A DNA stretch of 57,478 nucleotides from Chloroflexota bacterium (GCA_028875185.1 JAPPFH010000128.1:1-57478), one strand, 5' to 3'; shown: positions 35,284 through 43,900, counted from the stretch's first letter. Numbers and translations: made by a program. The notes: generated by a model from the letters alone, not told the origin.

Positions 35284-36579
35284 TTGAGAGCCCTCCCCGC
35301 TTTGGCAATTAGTCGTCTTGTTGCTCCCTTCGCCCTGCTCGCTTGCGTTTGCCTGGCCTCGGCAAGCGCGCAGGATGCGTTCTGCCGCGCTGCCGTTGAG
35401 GATGCTTTGGCCAGCATCGCCCAGAATTGCGCCAACCTGGAGGCGGACAGCCTGTGTTATGGTCATCCTCTCGTGGAAGCCAGCTTCGTGGATGATGCGC
35501 CCGCGGCGGATCTGGGCGCGCCGTCTCAGCGCGCGCCCATCACCAACCTGTCAAGCGTCCGGACCAGCGCGCTAGATTTGGCAGCGGGGCGCTGGGGCAT
35601 CGCAATCCTCAATCTGGGCGCCATGTATCCGCGGACTCACAAAGGACCGGGCATAATCGTAATGCTGGCGGGCGCCGCCGAGATCACCAACGAAATCGAT
35701 CCCGCCTCCGCCCCCCAAATCAGCGAGCCGCTTAGCACAGCGACCTTGGTTGAGACGACCCTGTTCAAGAATCCGGGCATATTGCCTAGACCGCTTGGGA
35801 CGGCGGCTGTGGATGAAATTCTGTTGATTGACGCGACCGACGAAAGCGGGGCTTGGCTGCGCGTCGTCAACGAGGGCAAAGTCGCCTGGGTAGAGCGCGA
35901 TAATGTTGCGCGCCTGAACGCGATGGACTCGCTGCCCGCGATTGGAACTGGCGCCGCCTTTCCCTTTCAGGCGCTGTCGCTAGCCACTGCGGCTGACTTC
36001 CCCGCCTGCGACCAAGCCGAACCGATGATCGCCATTCAGACGCCCGGCGAAATGTCGGTCAATCTTACCGTCAACGGAGTCGATATTCATGTCGGCGCAA
36101 TGGTCACCTTCCAGCAGGCGCATCGCAACGCGCTCAGCATGACCGTGCACCGCGGCGAAGTAACGACCATCTTCGGCCAGACTGTGCGGCAAGGCGAAAG
36201 CGTGATCGGCATTCTTGGTTCGGGGCGCGATGGGAGCGCGCAGGTGCTGGATTGGAGCGGCGCCCTGCCCGTTTCAAATGCGGAGTATGCGCGCGGTAAG
36301 CGCGCGCAGACGGCTCTCAATGAACTTGCCCGCGTCAACGGCTGGCCCGAGCACAAAACTTTCAGACACCGGCCGGCGCTGGTGCATGTGGTGGAGCGCG
36401 GCGAATCCCTGTATAGCATTGGCAGACGCTACGACACCAGCGTCGCCGAAATCATCCTAGCCAACCTTGGCGACGAACCGATTAGACTTTATAGAGGCAC
36501 CAAGCTAGTCATTCCAAACCCCGGCAGCGGCTTCGCCGGGCGCGGCTCGGTTCCACTGGACGCCACCCGCGACGAATAG
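35284..36579 (+). CDS. Secreted LysM-domain protein
   Basis: About 431 residues from a TTG start; no in-frame ATG precedes the signal peptide, so the start is the best guess. Residues 1-30 form a signal peptide (LVAPFALLACVCLASASAQ, cleavage before DAFC). A middle section around 185-215 (EILLIDATDESGAWLRVVN) looks like an SH3-type cell-wall domain. A clear LysM repeat sits near the end (VVERGESLYSIGRRYDTSV ... LYRGTKLVIPNPG). It likely binds glycan at the cell surface. The final GFAGRGSVPLDATRDE tail is duplicated at 37833-37881 by the segmental duplication described separately. Confidence 0.75.
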   Translation: MRALPALAISRLVAPFALLACVCLASASAQDAFCRAAVEDALASIAQNCANLEADSLCYGHPLVEASFVDDAPAADLGAPSQRAPITNLSSVRTSALDLAAGRWGIAILNLGAMYPRTHKGPGIIVMLAGAAEITNEIDPASAPQISEPLSTATLVETTLFKNPGILPRPLGTAAVDEILLIDATDESGAWLRVVNEGKVAWVERDNVARLNAMDSLPAIGTGAAFPFQALSLATAADFPACDQAEPMIAIQTPGEMSVNLTVNGVDIHVGAMVTFQQAHRNALSMTVHRGEVTTIFGQTVRQGESVIGILGSGRDGSAQVLDWSGALPVSNAEYARGKRAQTALNELARVNGWPEHKTFRHRPALVHVVERGESLYSIGRRYDTSVAEIILANLGDEPIRLYRGTKLVIPNPGSGFAGRGSVPLDATRDE

Positions 36580-36635
36580 GCGGGCGTAGAGAGCGCCAGC
36601 AAGACTGCAAGTCTTCAATCTTCACGAAACGCTCT

Positions 36636-37559
36636 TCACGATACGCTGCGCTTCAACATATCGACGAATGCGGACCGGTCGGCGCTGGTCGCCACGCGCA
36701 TCTGCGGCGCGCGCTTGCCCACGCCGAGTACGTCTACCACCGTTATGCCGCGCGCCAAGCCCTCGCCCGTCGTTACATCGACGCGATAATTCTCGAATTC
36801 AGCGATGCTCGGATCAATCGCCGCCGCCATCGTGATCGGATCGGGCAAGTCAAAGCCAGGCAGCGCATTCTCCGTCATCGAGAATTCGGTCAGGGCGGGT
36901 TGGATATCAATAACAAATTCCGCCAGCGCCGTGCCGATGCGGCGGATCTCGTCGGCTTGCTCGGCGTCAAAAGTGGCGTATTTCCAGGAGATATCCCAGC
37001 CAACCATGGTCATCTTCATGCCCGACTCGTAAACGATTTTCGCCGCCTCCGGATCCACCCAGATGTTGTATTCCGCCGTCGGCGTCACATTGCCGTGGCC
37101 CGTGCCGATGCCGCCCATAATCCAACAGTGGGATACCCGCTGCGCCAGTTCCGGCTCTCGCAGCAAAGCAAGCGCGACATTGGTCAAAGGTCCCAGCGCC
37201 ACCAAGGTGATATCGCCGGCGTTCGCATTGATGACATCACGCAGCGCATCGGCGGCATGACCCTTCGCCGGTATCCGCCCCTGCAAGGGCAAGCCGATAT
37301 CGCCCAATCCGGAGTGCCCGTTCAAATCCTGCGCCGTCTCCAGATCGCGCAGCAGCGGCTTGGCGCAGCCAGCATACACGGGCGCGTCAGCGCCGCAAAG
37401 CTCAACGGTGTAAAGCGCATTCTGAACGCCCAGCGGCACAGGCACGTTGCCAGCAACCACCGTAATCGCCTTGACGTCGATGTCCGGCTTCCGCAGCGCC
37501 ATGACCAAGGCGACAGCGTCATCGCAAGCGTTGTCGGTGTCGATGATAAATTTTCGCAT
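36636..37559 (-). CDS. Inosine-uridine-type nucleoside hydrolase, copy 1
   Basis: 307 residues from the ATG at 37559; the frame stays open further upstream but GGAGAAG before 37559, and the paired copy, fix this start. It hydrolyses the N-glycosidic bond of nucleosides in the IunH/DeoD-unrelated family. The calcium site motif near the N-terminus is DTDNACDDAVAL (family DTDxGxDDxxA), followed by ALGPLTNVALAL and a later MVGWDIS segment. It is about nine-tenths identical to copy 2 by eye. The extra copy is likely to raise dose or be free to diverge. Confidence 0.92.
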   Translation of the reverse strand: MRKFIIDTDNACDDAVALVMALRKPDIDVKAITVVAGNVPVPLGVQNALYTVELCGADAPVYAGCAKPLLRDLETAQDLNGHSGLGDIGLPLQGRIPAKGHAADALRDVINANAGDITLVALGPLTNVALALLREPELAQRVSHCWIMGGIGTGHGNVTPTAEYNIWVDPEAAKIVYESGMKMTMVGWDISWKYATFDAEQADEIRRIGTALAEFVIDIQPALTEFSMTENALPGFDLPDPITMAAAIDPSIAEFENYRVDVTTGEGLARGITVVDVLGVGKRAPQMRVATSADRSAFVDMLKRSVS

Positions 37560-37582
37560 GGGCTTCTCCTTGAATCTCGACG

Positions 37583-37611
37583 AGTATAGCGGATGCCTGA
37601 TGCCGGCGCAA
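37583..37611 (-). promoter_or_regulatory. Promoter of nucleoside hydrolase copy 1
   Basis: On the minus strand TTGCGC (37606-37611), 17 bases, TATACT (37583-37588), ending 24 bases before the ATG. The same boxes with the same spacing are kept in front of copy 2 at 38885-38913, while nearby bases differ, which supports function. Confidence 0.7.
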
Positions 37612-37636
37612 AATGACGGCGCGCCAGCACATTGCG

Positions 37637-37881
37637 CCGCTCCCGATGAAGGCAGCATGAATTTGCTGCGCAATTGGGCGAACGAAGAACATACCGAGCG
37701 CTATCTTGTGCCGCTGCCGAAGGGTGAGACTTTCTCCGCCTTTTCCATGACTGAGCCGCCAGGCGCCGGCAGCGACCCACGCATGATCCAGACGCGCGCC
37801 ATCCGCGATGTGCCGGTGATGGGAATCAAGGACTTCGCCGGGCGCGGCTCGGTTCCGCTGGACGCCACCCGCGACGAATAG
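37637..37881 (+). pseudogene. Broken acyl-CoA dehydrogenase fragment fused to LysM-gene tail
   Basis: Bases 37637-37830 match the intact acyl-CoA dehydrogenase gene at about 39299-39662 (HCAAPDEG, LLRNWANEE, FSAFSMTEPP, GSDPRMIQTRA), but the first 90 or so codons are missing. A 165-base (55-codon) block corresponding to 39476-39640 is gone at a GCGAT microhomology. At 37831 the frame passes into the duplicated LysM-gene tail (FAGRGSVPLDATRDE, stop at 37881). It is a relic of the duplication and not expected to make a working enzyme. Confidence 0.88.
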
Positions 37882-37937
37882 GCGGGCGTAGCGAGCGCCA
37901 GCAAGACTGCAAGTCTTCAATCTTCACGAAACGCGCT

Positions 37938-38861
37938 TCACGAAACGCTACGCTTCAACATATCGACGAATGCGGACCGGGCGGCGCTGGTCGCCACGCG
38001 CATCTGCGGCGCGCGCTTGCCCACACCGCGTACGTCTACCACCGTTATGCCGCGCGCCAAGCCCTCGCCCGTCGTTACATCGACGCGATAATTCTCGAAT
38101 TCAGCGATGCTCGGATCAATCGCCGCCGCCATCGTGATCGGATCGGGCAAGTCAAAGCCAGGCAGCGCGTTTTCCGTCATCGAGAATTCCGTCAAGGTCG
38201 CCTGGATATCCACGACGAATTCCGCCAGCCTTGTGCCGACGCCGCGGATTTCTGCCGCTTGCTCGGCGTCAAAAGTGGCGTATTTCCAGGAGATATCCCA
38301 GCCGACCATCGTCATCTTCATGCCCGATTCGTATACAATCTTCGCCGCTTCCGGATCGACCCAAATGTTGAATTCCGCCGTCGGCGTCACATTGCCATGA
38401 CCGGCGCCAATGCCGCCCATGATCCAGCAATGCGACACCCTCTGCGCCAACTCAGGCTCGCGCAGCAGCGCCAGCGCCACATTCGTCAATGGTCCAAGCG
38501 TGACCAGAGTGATGTCGCCGGCGTTCGCATTGATGACATCGCGCAGCACATCGGCGGCGTGTCCTCTCGCTGGCGCGCGCCCCTGCAAGGGCAAGCCGAT
38601 ATCGCCCAAGCCATCGCGCCCGTGCACATCCTGCGCCGTCTCCAATTCGCGCAGTAAAGGCTTGGCGCAGCCGGCGTAAACTGGCGTATCGGCGCCGCAT
38701 AGCTCTACCGTGTACAAGGCATTTTGAATGCCCATTTCCAGCGGCACATTGCCCGCGACCACTGTGATTGCCTTGACGTCGATGTCCGGCTGCCGCAGAG
38801 CCATGACCAACGCGACCGCGTCATCCGAGGCGGTATCCGTATCGATGATGAAGTTTCGCAT
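37938..38861 (-). CDS. Inosine-uridine-type nucleoside hydrolase, copy 2
   Basis: 307 residues, same length as copy 1. The N-terminal calcium motif reads DTDTASDDAVAL, slightly different from copy 1 in the two middle residues. GPLTNVALALLREPELAQ and CWIMGGIGAGHGNVTP are shared. GGAGAAG precedes the ATG. It is divergently placed from the intact acyl-CoA dehydrogenase gene, which is the ancestral arrangement of this block. Changes between copies are mostly conservative, so both are probably active. Confidence 0.92.
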   Translation of the reverse strand: MRNFIIDTDTASDDAVALVMALRQPDIDVKAITVVAGNVPLEMGIQNALYTVELCGADTPVYAGCAKPLLRELETAQDVHGRDGLGDIGLPLQGRAPARGHAADVLRDVINANAGDITLVTLGPLTNVALALLREPELAQRVSHCWIMGGIGAGHGNVTPTAEFNIWVDPEAAKIVYESGMKMTMVGWDISWKYATFDAEQAAEIRGVGTRLAEFVVDIQATLTEFSMTENALPGFDLPDPITMAAAIDPSIAEFENYRVDVTTGEGLARGITVVDVRGVGKRAPQMRVATSAARSAFVDMLKRSVS

Positions 38862-38884
38862 GCGCTTCTCCTAGAGTCGCGCCG

Positions 38885-38913
38885 AGTATAGGTGAAGCGC
38901 GATTGCAGCGCAA
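38885..38913 (-). promoter_or_regulatory. Promoter of nucleoside hydrolase copy 2
   Basis: TTGCGC (38908-38913), 17 bases, TATACT (38885-38890) on the minus strand, identical in both boxes and spacing to the copy 1 promoter. Confidence 0.7.
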
Positions 38914-38971
38914 ATCGGCGACGAGTTTAGGCTTTGCGCGACCATAGATTCGCGACCTGGCGCTGGCGCTA

Positions 38972-38980
38972 TGGTATACT
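38972..38980 (+). promoter_or_regulatory. Extended -10 element before the acyl-CoA dehydrogenase gene
   Basis: TGGTATACT, an extended -10 box (TGn plus TATACT) 40 bases upstream of the start. No clear -35 box is present, which is usual for extended -10 promoters. Confidence 0.5.
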
Positions 38981-39019
38981 CGCGCCGAACAGTCCGGTCC
39001 TGCCCAAAGGTCGCAGCCA

Positions 39020-40213
39020 ATGGATTTCACCATCCCCCGCCATGTCGAGGCGATCGCGCGCCGCGTACGCCAGTTCGTTGACGATGAAGTCGTTCCTGCC
39101 GAGGCCGAGCTGCTGCGGACAAGAGCCGACCTGGACGACTATATCCTGCAAGGCCTGCGCGCCAAAGCCAAAGCGGCGCAGCTCTGGGCGCCGACCATGC
39201 CCAAAGCCTGGGGCGGCATGGGATTGAACATTCAGGAAATCGCGCCCGTCTTTGAGGCGGCCGGGCGCAGCACGCTGGGTCCGCTGGCCATTCACTGCGC
39301 CGCGCCCGATGAAGGCAATATGCACCTGCTGCGCAACTGGGCTAACGAGGAGCAAACCGAGCGTTATCTCGAGCCGCTGGCAAGGGGTGAGACTTTCTCC
39401 GCTTTCTCCATGACTGAACCACCGCCCGGCGCCGGCAGCGACCCGCGCATGATCCAAACGCGCGCAGTCCGCGATGGCGGCGACTGGATCATCAATGGGC
39501 ATAAATGGCTCACAACTAACGGCGAAATCGCCGACTTTTTCATCATCATGGCAGTGACCGATCCCACTGTGCATCCCTATCAAGGCTGCGCGCAGTTCCT
39601 GGCGCCGCGCGATACACCCGGCATCAAGATTCTGCGCGATGTGCCGGTGATGGGCACAAAGGACTTTGGCGGGCATGTCGAGTTGCTGTATGAAGACCTG
39701 CGCCTGCCCGATAGCGCCATCCTGGGCAAAGCGGGTCAAGGCTTTATGCTGGCGCAATCGCGCCTCGGTCCAGCCCGTTTGACCCACTGCATGCGCTGGA
39801 CCGGCATCGCCCAACGCGCCCTCGAAATCGCGACGGATTACGCAGCTGGGCGCGAAGCTTTTGGTAACGCGCTGACCGGGCATCAGTCTATCCAATGGAT
39901 GCTTGCCGATTCGGAGATGGAGCTAAAGATGGGCCGCTTGCTGATCCAGGAAGCGGCTTGGCGGCTGGCGCAAGGCGAGCAAGCGCGCGTCGAAACTTCG
40001 ATCGCCAAAGTACAAGTCTCGGAGATCGTGGCGCGCGTGCTGGATCGCTGCGTGCAAATCTGCGGTGGGCGCGGCATTTCGCGTGATCTTCCGCTTTCCG
40101 GCTGGTACGAGAAGGCGCGCGCCTTCCGCATTTATGACGGCGCCTCGGAGGTGCATCGCATGGTCGTCGCCCGCGATGTCATCAAGCGCTACGGCGGCAT
40201 CAGCCAACGCTGA
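39020..40213 (+). CDS. Acyl-CoA dehydrogenase family protein
   Basis: 397 residues, the normal length. FAD-dependent alpha,beta-oxidation of acyl-CoA esters is the family reaction. Seen are FSAFSMTEPPPGAGSDP (FAD contact), the middle beta domain with INGHKWLTTNG, the helical domain from RLTHCMRWTGIAQRALE, and the C-terminal CGGRGISRDLPLSGWYEKARAFRIYDGASEVHR in two neighbouring parts. The RIYDG(A)SEVHR motif resembles the ACAD10/11-like group. An AAAGG-type site lies upstream. A partial, deleted copy occurs at 37637-37830. Confidence 0.92.
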   Translation: MDFTIPRHVEAIARRVRQFVDDEVVPAEAELLRTRADLDDYILQGLRAKAKAAQLWAPTMPKAWGGMGLNIQEIAPVFEAAGRSTLGPLAIHCAAPDEGNMHLLRNWANEEQTERYLEPLARGETFSAFSMTEPPPGAGSDPRMIQTRAVRDGGDWIINGHKWLTTNGEIADFFIIMAVTDPTVHPYQGCAQFLAPRDTPGIKILRDVPVMGTKDFGGHVELLYEDLRLPDSAILGKAGQGFMLAQSRLGPARLTHCMRWTGIAQRALEIATDYAAGREAFGNALTGHQSIQWMLADSEMELKMGRLLIQEAAWRLAQGEQARVETSIAKVQVSEIVARVLDRCVQICGGRGISRDLPLSGWYEKARAFRIYDGASEVHRMVVARDVIKRYGGISQR

Positions 40214-40683
40214 ACGCTGTAACCGAATCAATACCATTCGAGTAGATTCAATGACAGCCGCTAAACTGAAATCTCCAGAATTTTGCGAAGTCTGTAGCTA
40301 TGCGCGCGGCTATGCCGCCAGATACGCAAAATACTTTGTATCCCGCTGCATTTAGCTCCCCTTTCTCTTTATGGCTGACGACAGGACAGTTTTTCAGCGA
40401 GCAAAATGTCGTCGCGAATGCAGCATTTTGTTGGGAGTTTTCGGGCGACTCACCGAGTCGCCCCTACAATTTTCGCTAAGAAAGAAGCTATTGAAGTCTA
40501 ACGTGAACCATTTATGACCTATTAGACCAAACCTGTCCTGGCATCAGCTCTTTATGGGGAAGGGGGCCCGGGATGGAGGTCTGCCGCCGGATACGCAATC
40601 AGTGGCGGCTCGGTGGCTCGCCCGCTCTCGCCCGTGCAAAAGTATTTTATTTCGCAAGATTGACTGCGAACTGTCGAGACGTC
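40214..40683. other. Intergenic mosaic repeat region, no gene
   Basis: No gene is supported. Bases 40358-40450 resemble 120-215 (CCCTTTCTCTTTATGGCTGA against the CCTTCCCTCCTTGTGGGCTG version, then CAGTTTTTCAGCGAGC). Bases 40443-40463 are the GGGCGACT/AGTCGCCC hairpin with the same CACCG loop as 295-315. Bases 40530-40558 resemble 380-408 (ACCTGTCCTGnCnTCAG then TTTnTGGGG). The TIR gene frame stays open back to 40573, but that part reads through repeat DNA. Confidence 0.7.
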
Positions 40684-41568
40684 ATGCCTAAAGTCTTCAT
40701 CAGCCATAGCAATCACGACAACGATGAAACGTTCTACATCGCCGACTCGCTGAGACGCGCGGGAATTGACGTCTGGGTCGATTACGAAAATATCCGCGGC
40801 GGCGCCGATTGGCTCTGCGAGATTCAGGCCGGCATCGAACGCTGCGACGCGCTGGTCGTTGTGCTCTCTGAATCGAGCGCGAAGTCCGTCTGGGTTGAGC
40901 GCGAATGCCTCTACGCTTGGCAAGTCAATAAACCTGTATTCACCGCGCTGGTCGCCGACATTTTGATTCCGCTGCATCTCATCAACATTCAGTATTGCAA
41001 TCTGCGCGAGCGCAAAGCCGCTGGCATGGCGAAGCTGGTCGACTCCATTCACGGCGCGCTGAGATCCGGCGAAGCCGCGCTAACGCCCGCCAGCTCGACA
41101 ATCTCGCGCGCGCCGGTCGAAGCGAATTTCTTTCCCTTTGTTGAGCAGCTGCCCGACGGCGATATCGCCTCGCTCGTCGCCCGCGATCTCTTCCATTGGG
41201 CGCGGGGCGTAGCGGATGAAGTGGCTTTCGGCGGGCGAACCAAACCCGCCTTTCACGCGCGAATCAATCTCAACGGCGCCTGGCTGACCGTGTTTTCGGT
41301 ATGGGCATATCCCCGCGTGCCAGCGGCGCAAATTCCGCTGGATAAACTCGCCGCGCGCAAACCCTTGAACCGAAAGCGCAATCGAGCCGCGACGCTGCGA
41401 AAGCTCAATCGCCTTCTGCCTAAGGCGCAACGCTTCAAAGCGCGTAAAGCAAGGGGCCGACCGTCGATTGCCTTGCAGCGGCTAAGCAGCGCCGAAACAC
41501 TGGAAGCCTACAAATCTATCGTGCAAGGAATAATCGACGGGCTGCGCGAGGCATCGGCGTCGCGCTAA
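40684..41568 (+). CDS. TIR-domain protein
   Basis: 294 residues from the ATG at 40684; upstream codons are in repeat DNA. The N-terminal 130 residues are a TIR domain: VFISHSNHDNDETFYIADSL, WVDYENIRGGADW, VVVLSESSAKS and the W70-V-E-R-E74 motif, where E74 matches the glutamate needed for NAD hydrolysis in active TIRs. The rest (from about residue 140) is basic, with an RKPLNRKRNRAATLRKLNRLL stretch in two pieces, and matches nothing I know. It may be a defence effector, or act in signalling; no known defence partner such as ThsA, an Argonaute or a cyclase is adjacent. It is convergent with an EcsC-like gene, stops two bases apart. Confidence 0.82.
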   Translation: MPKVFISHSNHDNDETFYIADSLRRAGIDVWVDYENIRGGADWLCEIQAGIERCDALVVVLSESSAKSVWVERECLYAWQVNKPVFTALVADILIPLHLINIQYCNLRERKAAGMAKLVDSIHGALRSGEAALTPASSTISRAPVEANFFPFVEQLPDGDIASLVARDLFHWARGVADEVAFGGRTKPAFHARINLNGAWLTVFSVWAYPRVPAAQIPLDKLAARKPLNRKRNRAATLRKLNRLLPKAQRFKARKARGRPSIALQRLSSAETLEAYKSIVQGIIDGLREASASR

Positions 41569-41569
41569 T

Positions 41570-42403
41570 TCAAGCCGCGAACAAATGCTCGAGCTGCAAC
41601 CGGCGGTCGTAATATTTCTCGGCTGCATCCGCCATACTTTGGATCGTCTGGACATTAAGCATGGCATTGAGGATCGCCCCGGCGACCGGGATAAAGCCCA
41701 CGATCATTTTCGCCGGCAGGCGCGCGCTAATCCTCGACGCCAGCTTATAGGCGAGACGCCGGCTGATTTTCCGCCCAAGGGGCCGCGTCAGCATTACTTC
41801 CGCCCCCAGGTGATTCACGTTTTCCGCGCCGGCCGCCAGCAGGCGCGCCGCCTCGTCCGCGCCCAGCATCGCCTGCGCAATCGCGTAGCCGCGTTCATCG
41901 CCGGCGACGAAATTCTCCGCCAGCTTCTGCAAGATGTGATAGCTGCGCAGCGTCGTCTCATCGACGGACGCTTCGAGCAGATTTGGCATCGCCGCCTGTC
42001 CCTCTTCCGTCAGCGCCCAACGCAGCGCCTCAAGCGAGATCGCCAAGTGCTCAATGATATTGGCGTTGAAATCGGACTCGTTCGCCCAAAGCGCCAAAAT
42101 ATTGCGCAGATCGGAATACGCTTCAGTCTCTACAACGTAGGCGCCTTTGAGCGCGCCAATCCCCCAACTGATATAGCCCATTTTATGCAGCAGATAGCTG
42201 ACCCCGGTCGGGATCGTGAAGGCATGCAATCCAGGCACGACCATCTCAGCGCCGCCGATCAGCGCCAGCTTGGTCGTCTCTTGCTTGATCCATTGCGCCG
42301 GCGAGTCGCAGTCCAGCGCCGATCTCACCGCCCGCTGCGGATTGCCAGCGAGTTCATCCATCGCCATGACGATCGCTTCCGCAATCGTATCTTCAAGTCC
42401 CAT
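41570..42403 (-). CDS. EcsC-like protein
   Basis: 277 residues from the ATG at 42403; a longer frame upstream is unlikely because it runs into the lipoprotein region. It has the EcsC-type layout: a helical N-terminal part, the central IGGAEMVVPGLHAFTIPTGVSYLL and GYISWGIGALKGAY, and the C-terminal FIPVAGAILNAMLNVQTIQSM signature, with short hydrophobic segments. EcsC proteins are named for an ABC-associated protein of Bacillus, but most have no known role. Only motif-level similarity is seen, so the family call is moderate. Function here is not predictable. Confidence 0.65.
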   Translation of the reverse strand: MGLEDTIAEAIVMAMDELAGNPQRAVRSALDCDSPAQWIKQETTKLALIGGAEMVVPGLHAFTIPTGVSYLLHKMGYISWGIGALKGAYVVETEAYSDLRNILALWANESDFNANIIEHLAISLEALRWALTEEGQAAMPNLLEASVDETTLRSYHILQKLAENFVAGDERGYAIAQAMLGADEAARLLAAGAENVNHLGAEVMLTRPLGRKISRRLAYKLASRISARLPAKMIVGFIPVAGAILNAMLNVQTIQSMADAAEKYYDRRLQLEHLFAA

Positions 42404-42491
42404 CCTAGCTCTCGCTGATCTTCGCAACAGTCTCATGCAAGTATACGCGGGGGCGGCGACTATGTTGCGACATACGGAAGCGATCTCGTTT

Positions 42492-43169
42492 TCAGCGCTC
42501 GCCGCCATCCACAGCGGCGCGCCAAACCTTGACGTCATCAAAATCAATGGTGAGGCGCCGCCCCGCATAATTCATCACGCCAGCCAGACCGACGGCGCCA
42601 GCGGCAGCGCGCCCGTCGCGCGCCTCGGCGACGAAATCGCCATTGACCCAAAGCGCCAGATAATTGTCAATGCAGACGGCGCGAATGCGATTCGACGCCC
42701 GCCCGCGCCGAATACTGTCGGAGGGCGCCGCGCTGACGATCGGTTCGAGCGAGCGCCCGTTGCTCCAGCGTATGCTGGCGTAGCCATCGCCGCTGATCAA
42801 AAAGAAATATCCGCGTCCGCTATTGGCCGGATCCAAGCGGCAAGCCAAACCGTAAGCGTTGTGATTGTAATCCGAAATTTGCGCCGCTTCCGCCTCGAAC
42901 ACCACATTCTCGAATTCGCCGACGCGTTGCGTCCAGACGTATTTGCGCCCGTTGAAGTCCAGGCGGAAGACGCCCGCGCGAATTCCTAGAAAGAGATCGC
43001 GACTATTATCGTACTGCCGCCACTGGTCGCCAGTGTCAAAAGTGTCCTCGACCAGCAGCTCAATATAGCGGAAGCCGATTTCGGGCTTTCGCTTAGGCGC
43101 AAGCGACTCCCGCAAGCCTGCACACGCGGCCAGCTGCGCCAGGAGAAGAAATAGGATCAGCCCGCGCAA
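42492..43169 (-). CDS. Lipoprotein with a laminin-G/concanavalin-like domain
   Basis: 225 residues. The start LILFLLLAQLAAC has a lipobox, so the mature protein begins at C16 and is membrane-anchored outside. The rest shows the beta-rich pattern of a concanavalin-like carbohydrate-binding fold, with DTFDTGDQWRQYD near the N-terminus and YLALWVNGDFVAEARDG and IDFDDVKVWR at the end. No catalytic residues are visible. A sugar-binding or envelope role is likely. It lies 89 bases upstream of the EcsC-like gene on the same strand. Confidence 0.7.
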   Translation of the reverse strand: MRGLILFLLLAQLAACAGLRESLAPKRKPEIGFRYIELLVEDTFDTGDQWRQYDNSRDLFLGIRAGVFRLDFNGRKYVWTQRVGEFENVVFEAEAAQISDYNHNAYGLACRLDPANSGRGYFFLISGDGYASIRWSNGRSLEPIVSAAPSDSIRRGRASNRIRAVCIDNYLALWVNGDFVAEARDGRAAAGAVGLAGVMNYAGRRLTIDFDDVKVWRAAVDGGER

Positions 43170-43290
43170 TTTGTTTCCCCTTCAATCGCCGCTATCAGTG
43201 TAGCCAATCCAGACAAGCATTGGTAGGCAACTCCGCTTCGGGACAAGACTGCGCTGAGTGAAAGTAGCTTGACGAATTTGGCGCCCAAAT

Positions 43291-43318
43291 TTGAAGTGGA
43301 CTGACTTCGGTGTATAAT
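43291..43318 (+). promoter_or_regulatory. Promoter of the DUF151 gene
   Basis: TTGAAG (43291-43296), 16 bases, TATAAT (43313-43318), 37 bases before the ATG. The -10 box is a perfect match to the sigma-70 consensus. This is among the best promoters in the window. Confidence 0.65.
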
Positions 43319-43354
43319 GTGCATTGGATTGATATCGAGTAAGGCGATCGTCAA

Positions 43355-43900
43355 ATGATTGAAATGATCGTGGATCGAGTGCAAGTAAGCTTGATGTCGC
43401 AACATCGCTTAGTCGTTTTGCGTGATGTGGATGACGAGCGCTATCTGCCGATCTGGATCGGCCAATTCGAGTCGGAAGCGATTACGCTCGAGTTGCAGGG
43501 TATGGTTCGCGAACGTCCATTGACCCACGACTTGCTCAAGTCTACCATTGAGGAGATGGGCGGCGCTGTTCGCCATATACACATCAACAACTTGAGTAAA
43601 GATGTTTTCTTCGCCGTAATTCACATTGACGCCGGCGGCGAAACCATCGAGATTGACGCGCGTCCCAGCGATGCTATTGCCTTGGCCGTCCGCCTGGCTG
43701 CTCCCATATACGTCGACAAGAGCGTGATGGATCGCGCTGGCATTCGCCCCGACCGCAATGTCGAGCCGGAAATCCTCGGGCTGGCTGATGACCTGCACGA
43801 AAGAAGCGAAAATGGCGAGCGGGTCGACGAGAGCAAGCTGAGCGCATTCGCCGATTTCGTCGACACGCTGAATCTGGAAGATCTGGAAGACGAAGAATAA
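43355..43900 (+). CDS. Bifunctional nuclease family protein (DUF151)
   Basis: 181 residues of the DUF151/bifunctional nuclease family. Typical elements are the N-terminal RVQVSLMSQHRLVVLRDVD, LPIWIGQFESEAITLELQG, the HDLL block and DARPSDAIALAVRLAAPIYVD. Plant and Mycobacterium members have RNase and DNase activity, but the bacterial role is unsettled. An acidic tail (SENGERVDE..FVDTLNLEDLEDEE) follows the domain. The gene is monocistronic-looking, with its own promoter and a downstream hairpin. Confidence 0.88.
   Translation: MIEMIVDRVQVSLMSQHRLVVLRDVDDERYLPIWIGQFESEAITLELQGMVRERPLTHDLLKSTIEEMGGAVRHIHINNLSKDVFFAVIHIDAGGETIEIDARPSDAIALAVRLAAPIYVDKSVMDRAGIRPDRNVEPEILGLADDLHERSENGERVDESKLSAFADFVDTLNLEDLEDEE

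Larger units (their letters stand above)
36531..37615. repeat. Segmental duplication, copy A (paired with 37833-38917)
   Basis: The 3' end of the LysM gene, the gap, a whole nucleoside hydrolase gene and its promoter reappear exactly 1,302 bases further on: stop 36636 and 37938, start 37559 and 38861, -10 box 37583 and 38885. The constant offset shows one duplication without net length change. Similarity ends near 37612 and 38914. Confidence 0.93.
37833..38917. repeat. Segmental duplication, copy B
   Basis: Partner of 36531-37615 at a constant 1,302-base offset. Its left edge joins the acyl-CoA dehydrogenase fragment directly to the LysM-gene tail at a shared GGACTTCGCCGGGC-like sequence, marking the junction of the tandem duplication. 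Confidence 0.93.

Noticed and set aside
37560-37673. Upstream extension of nucleoside hydrolase copy 1 by 38 codons
   Set aside because: The duplicate copy starts at the equivalent of 37559, the ribosome site fits that start, and the extension covers the promoter and the pseudogene.
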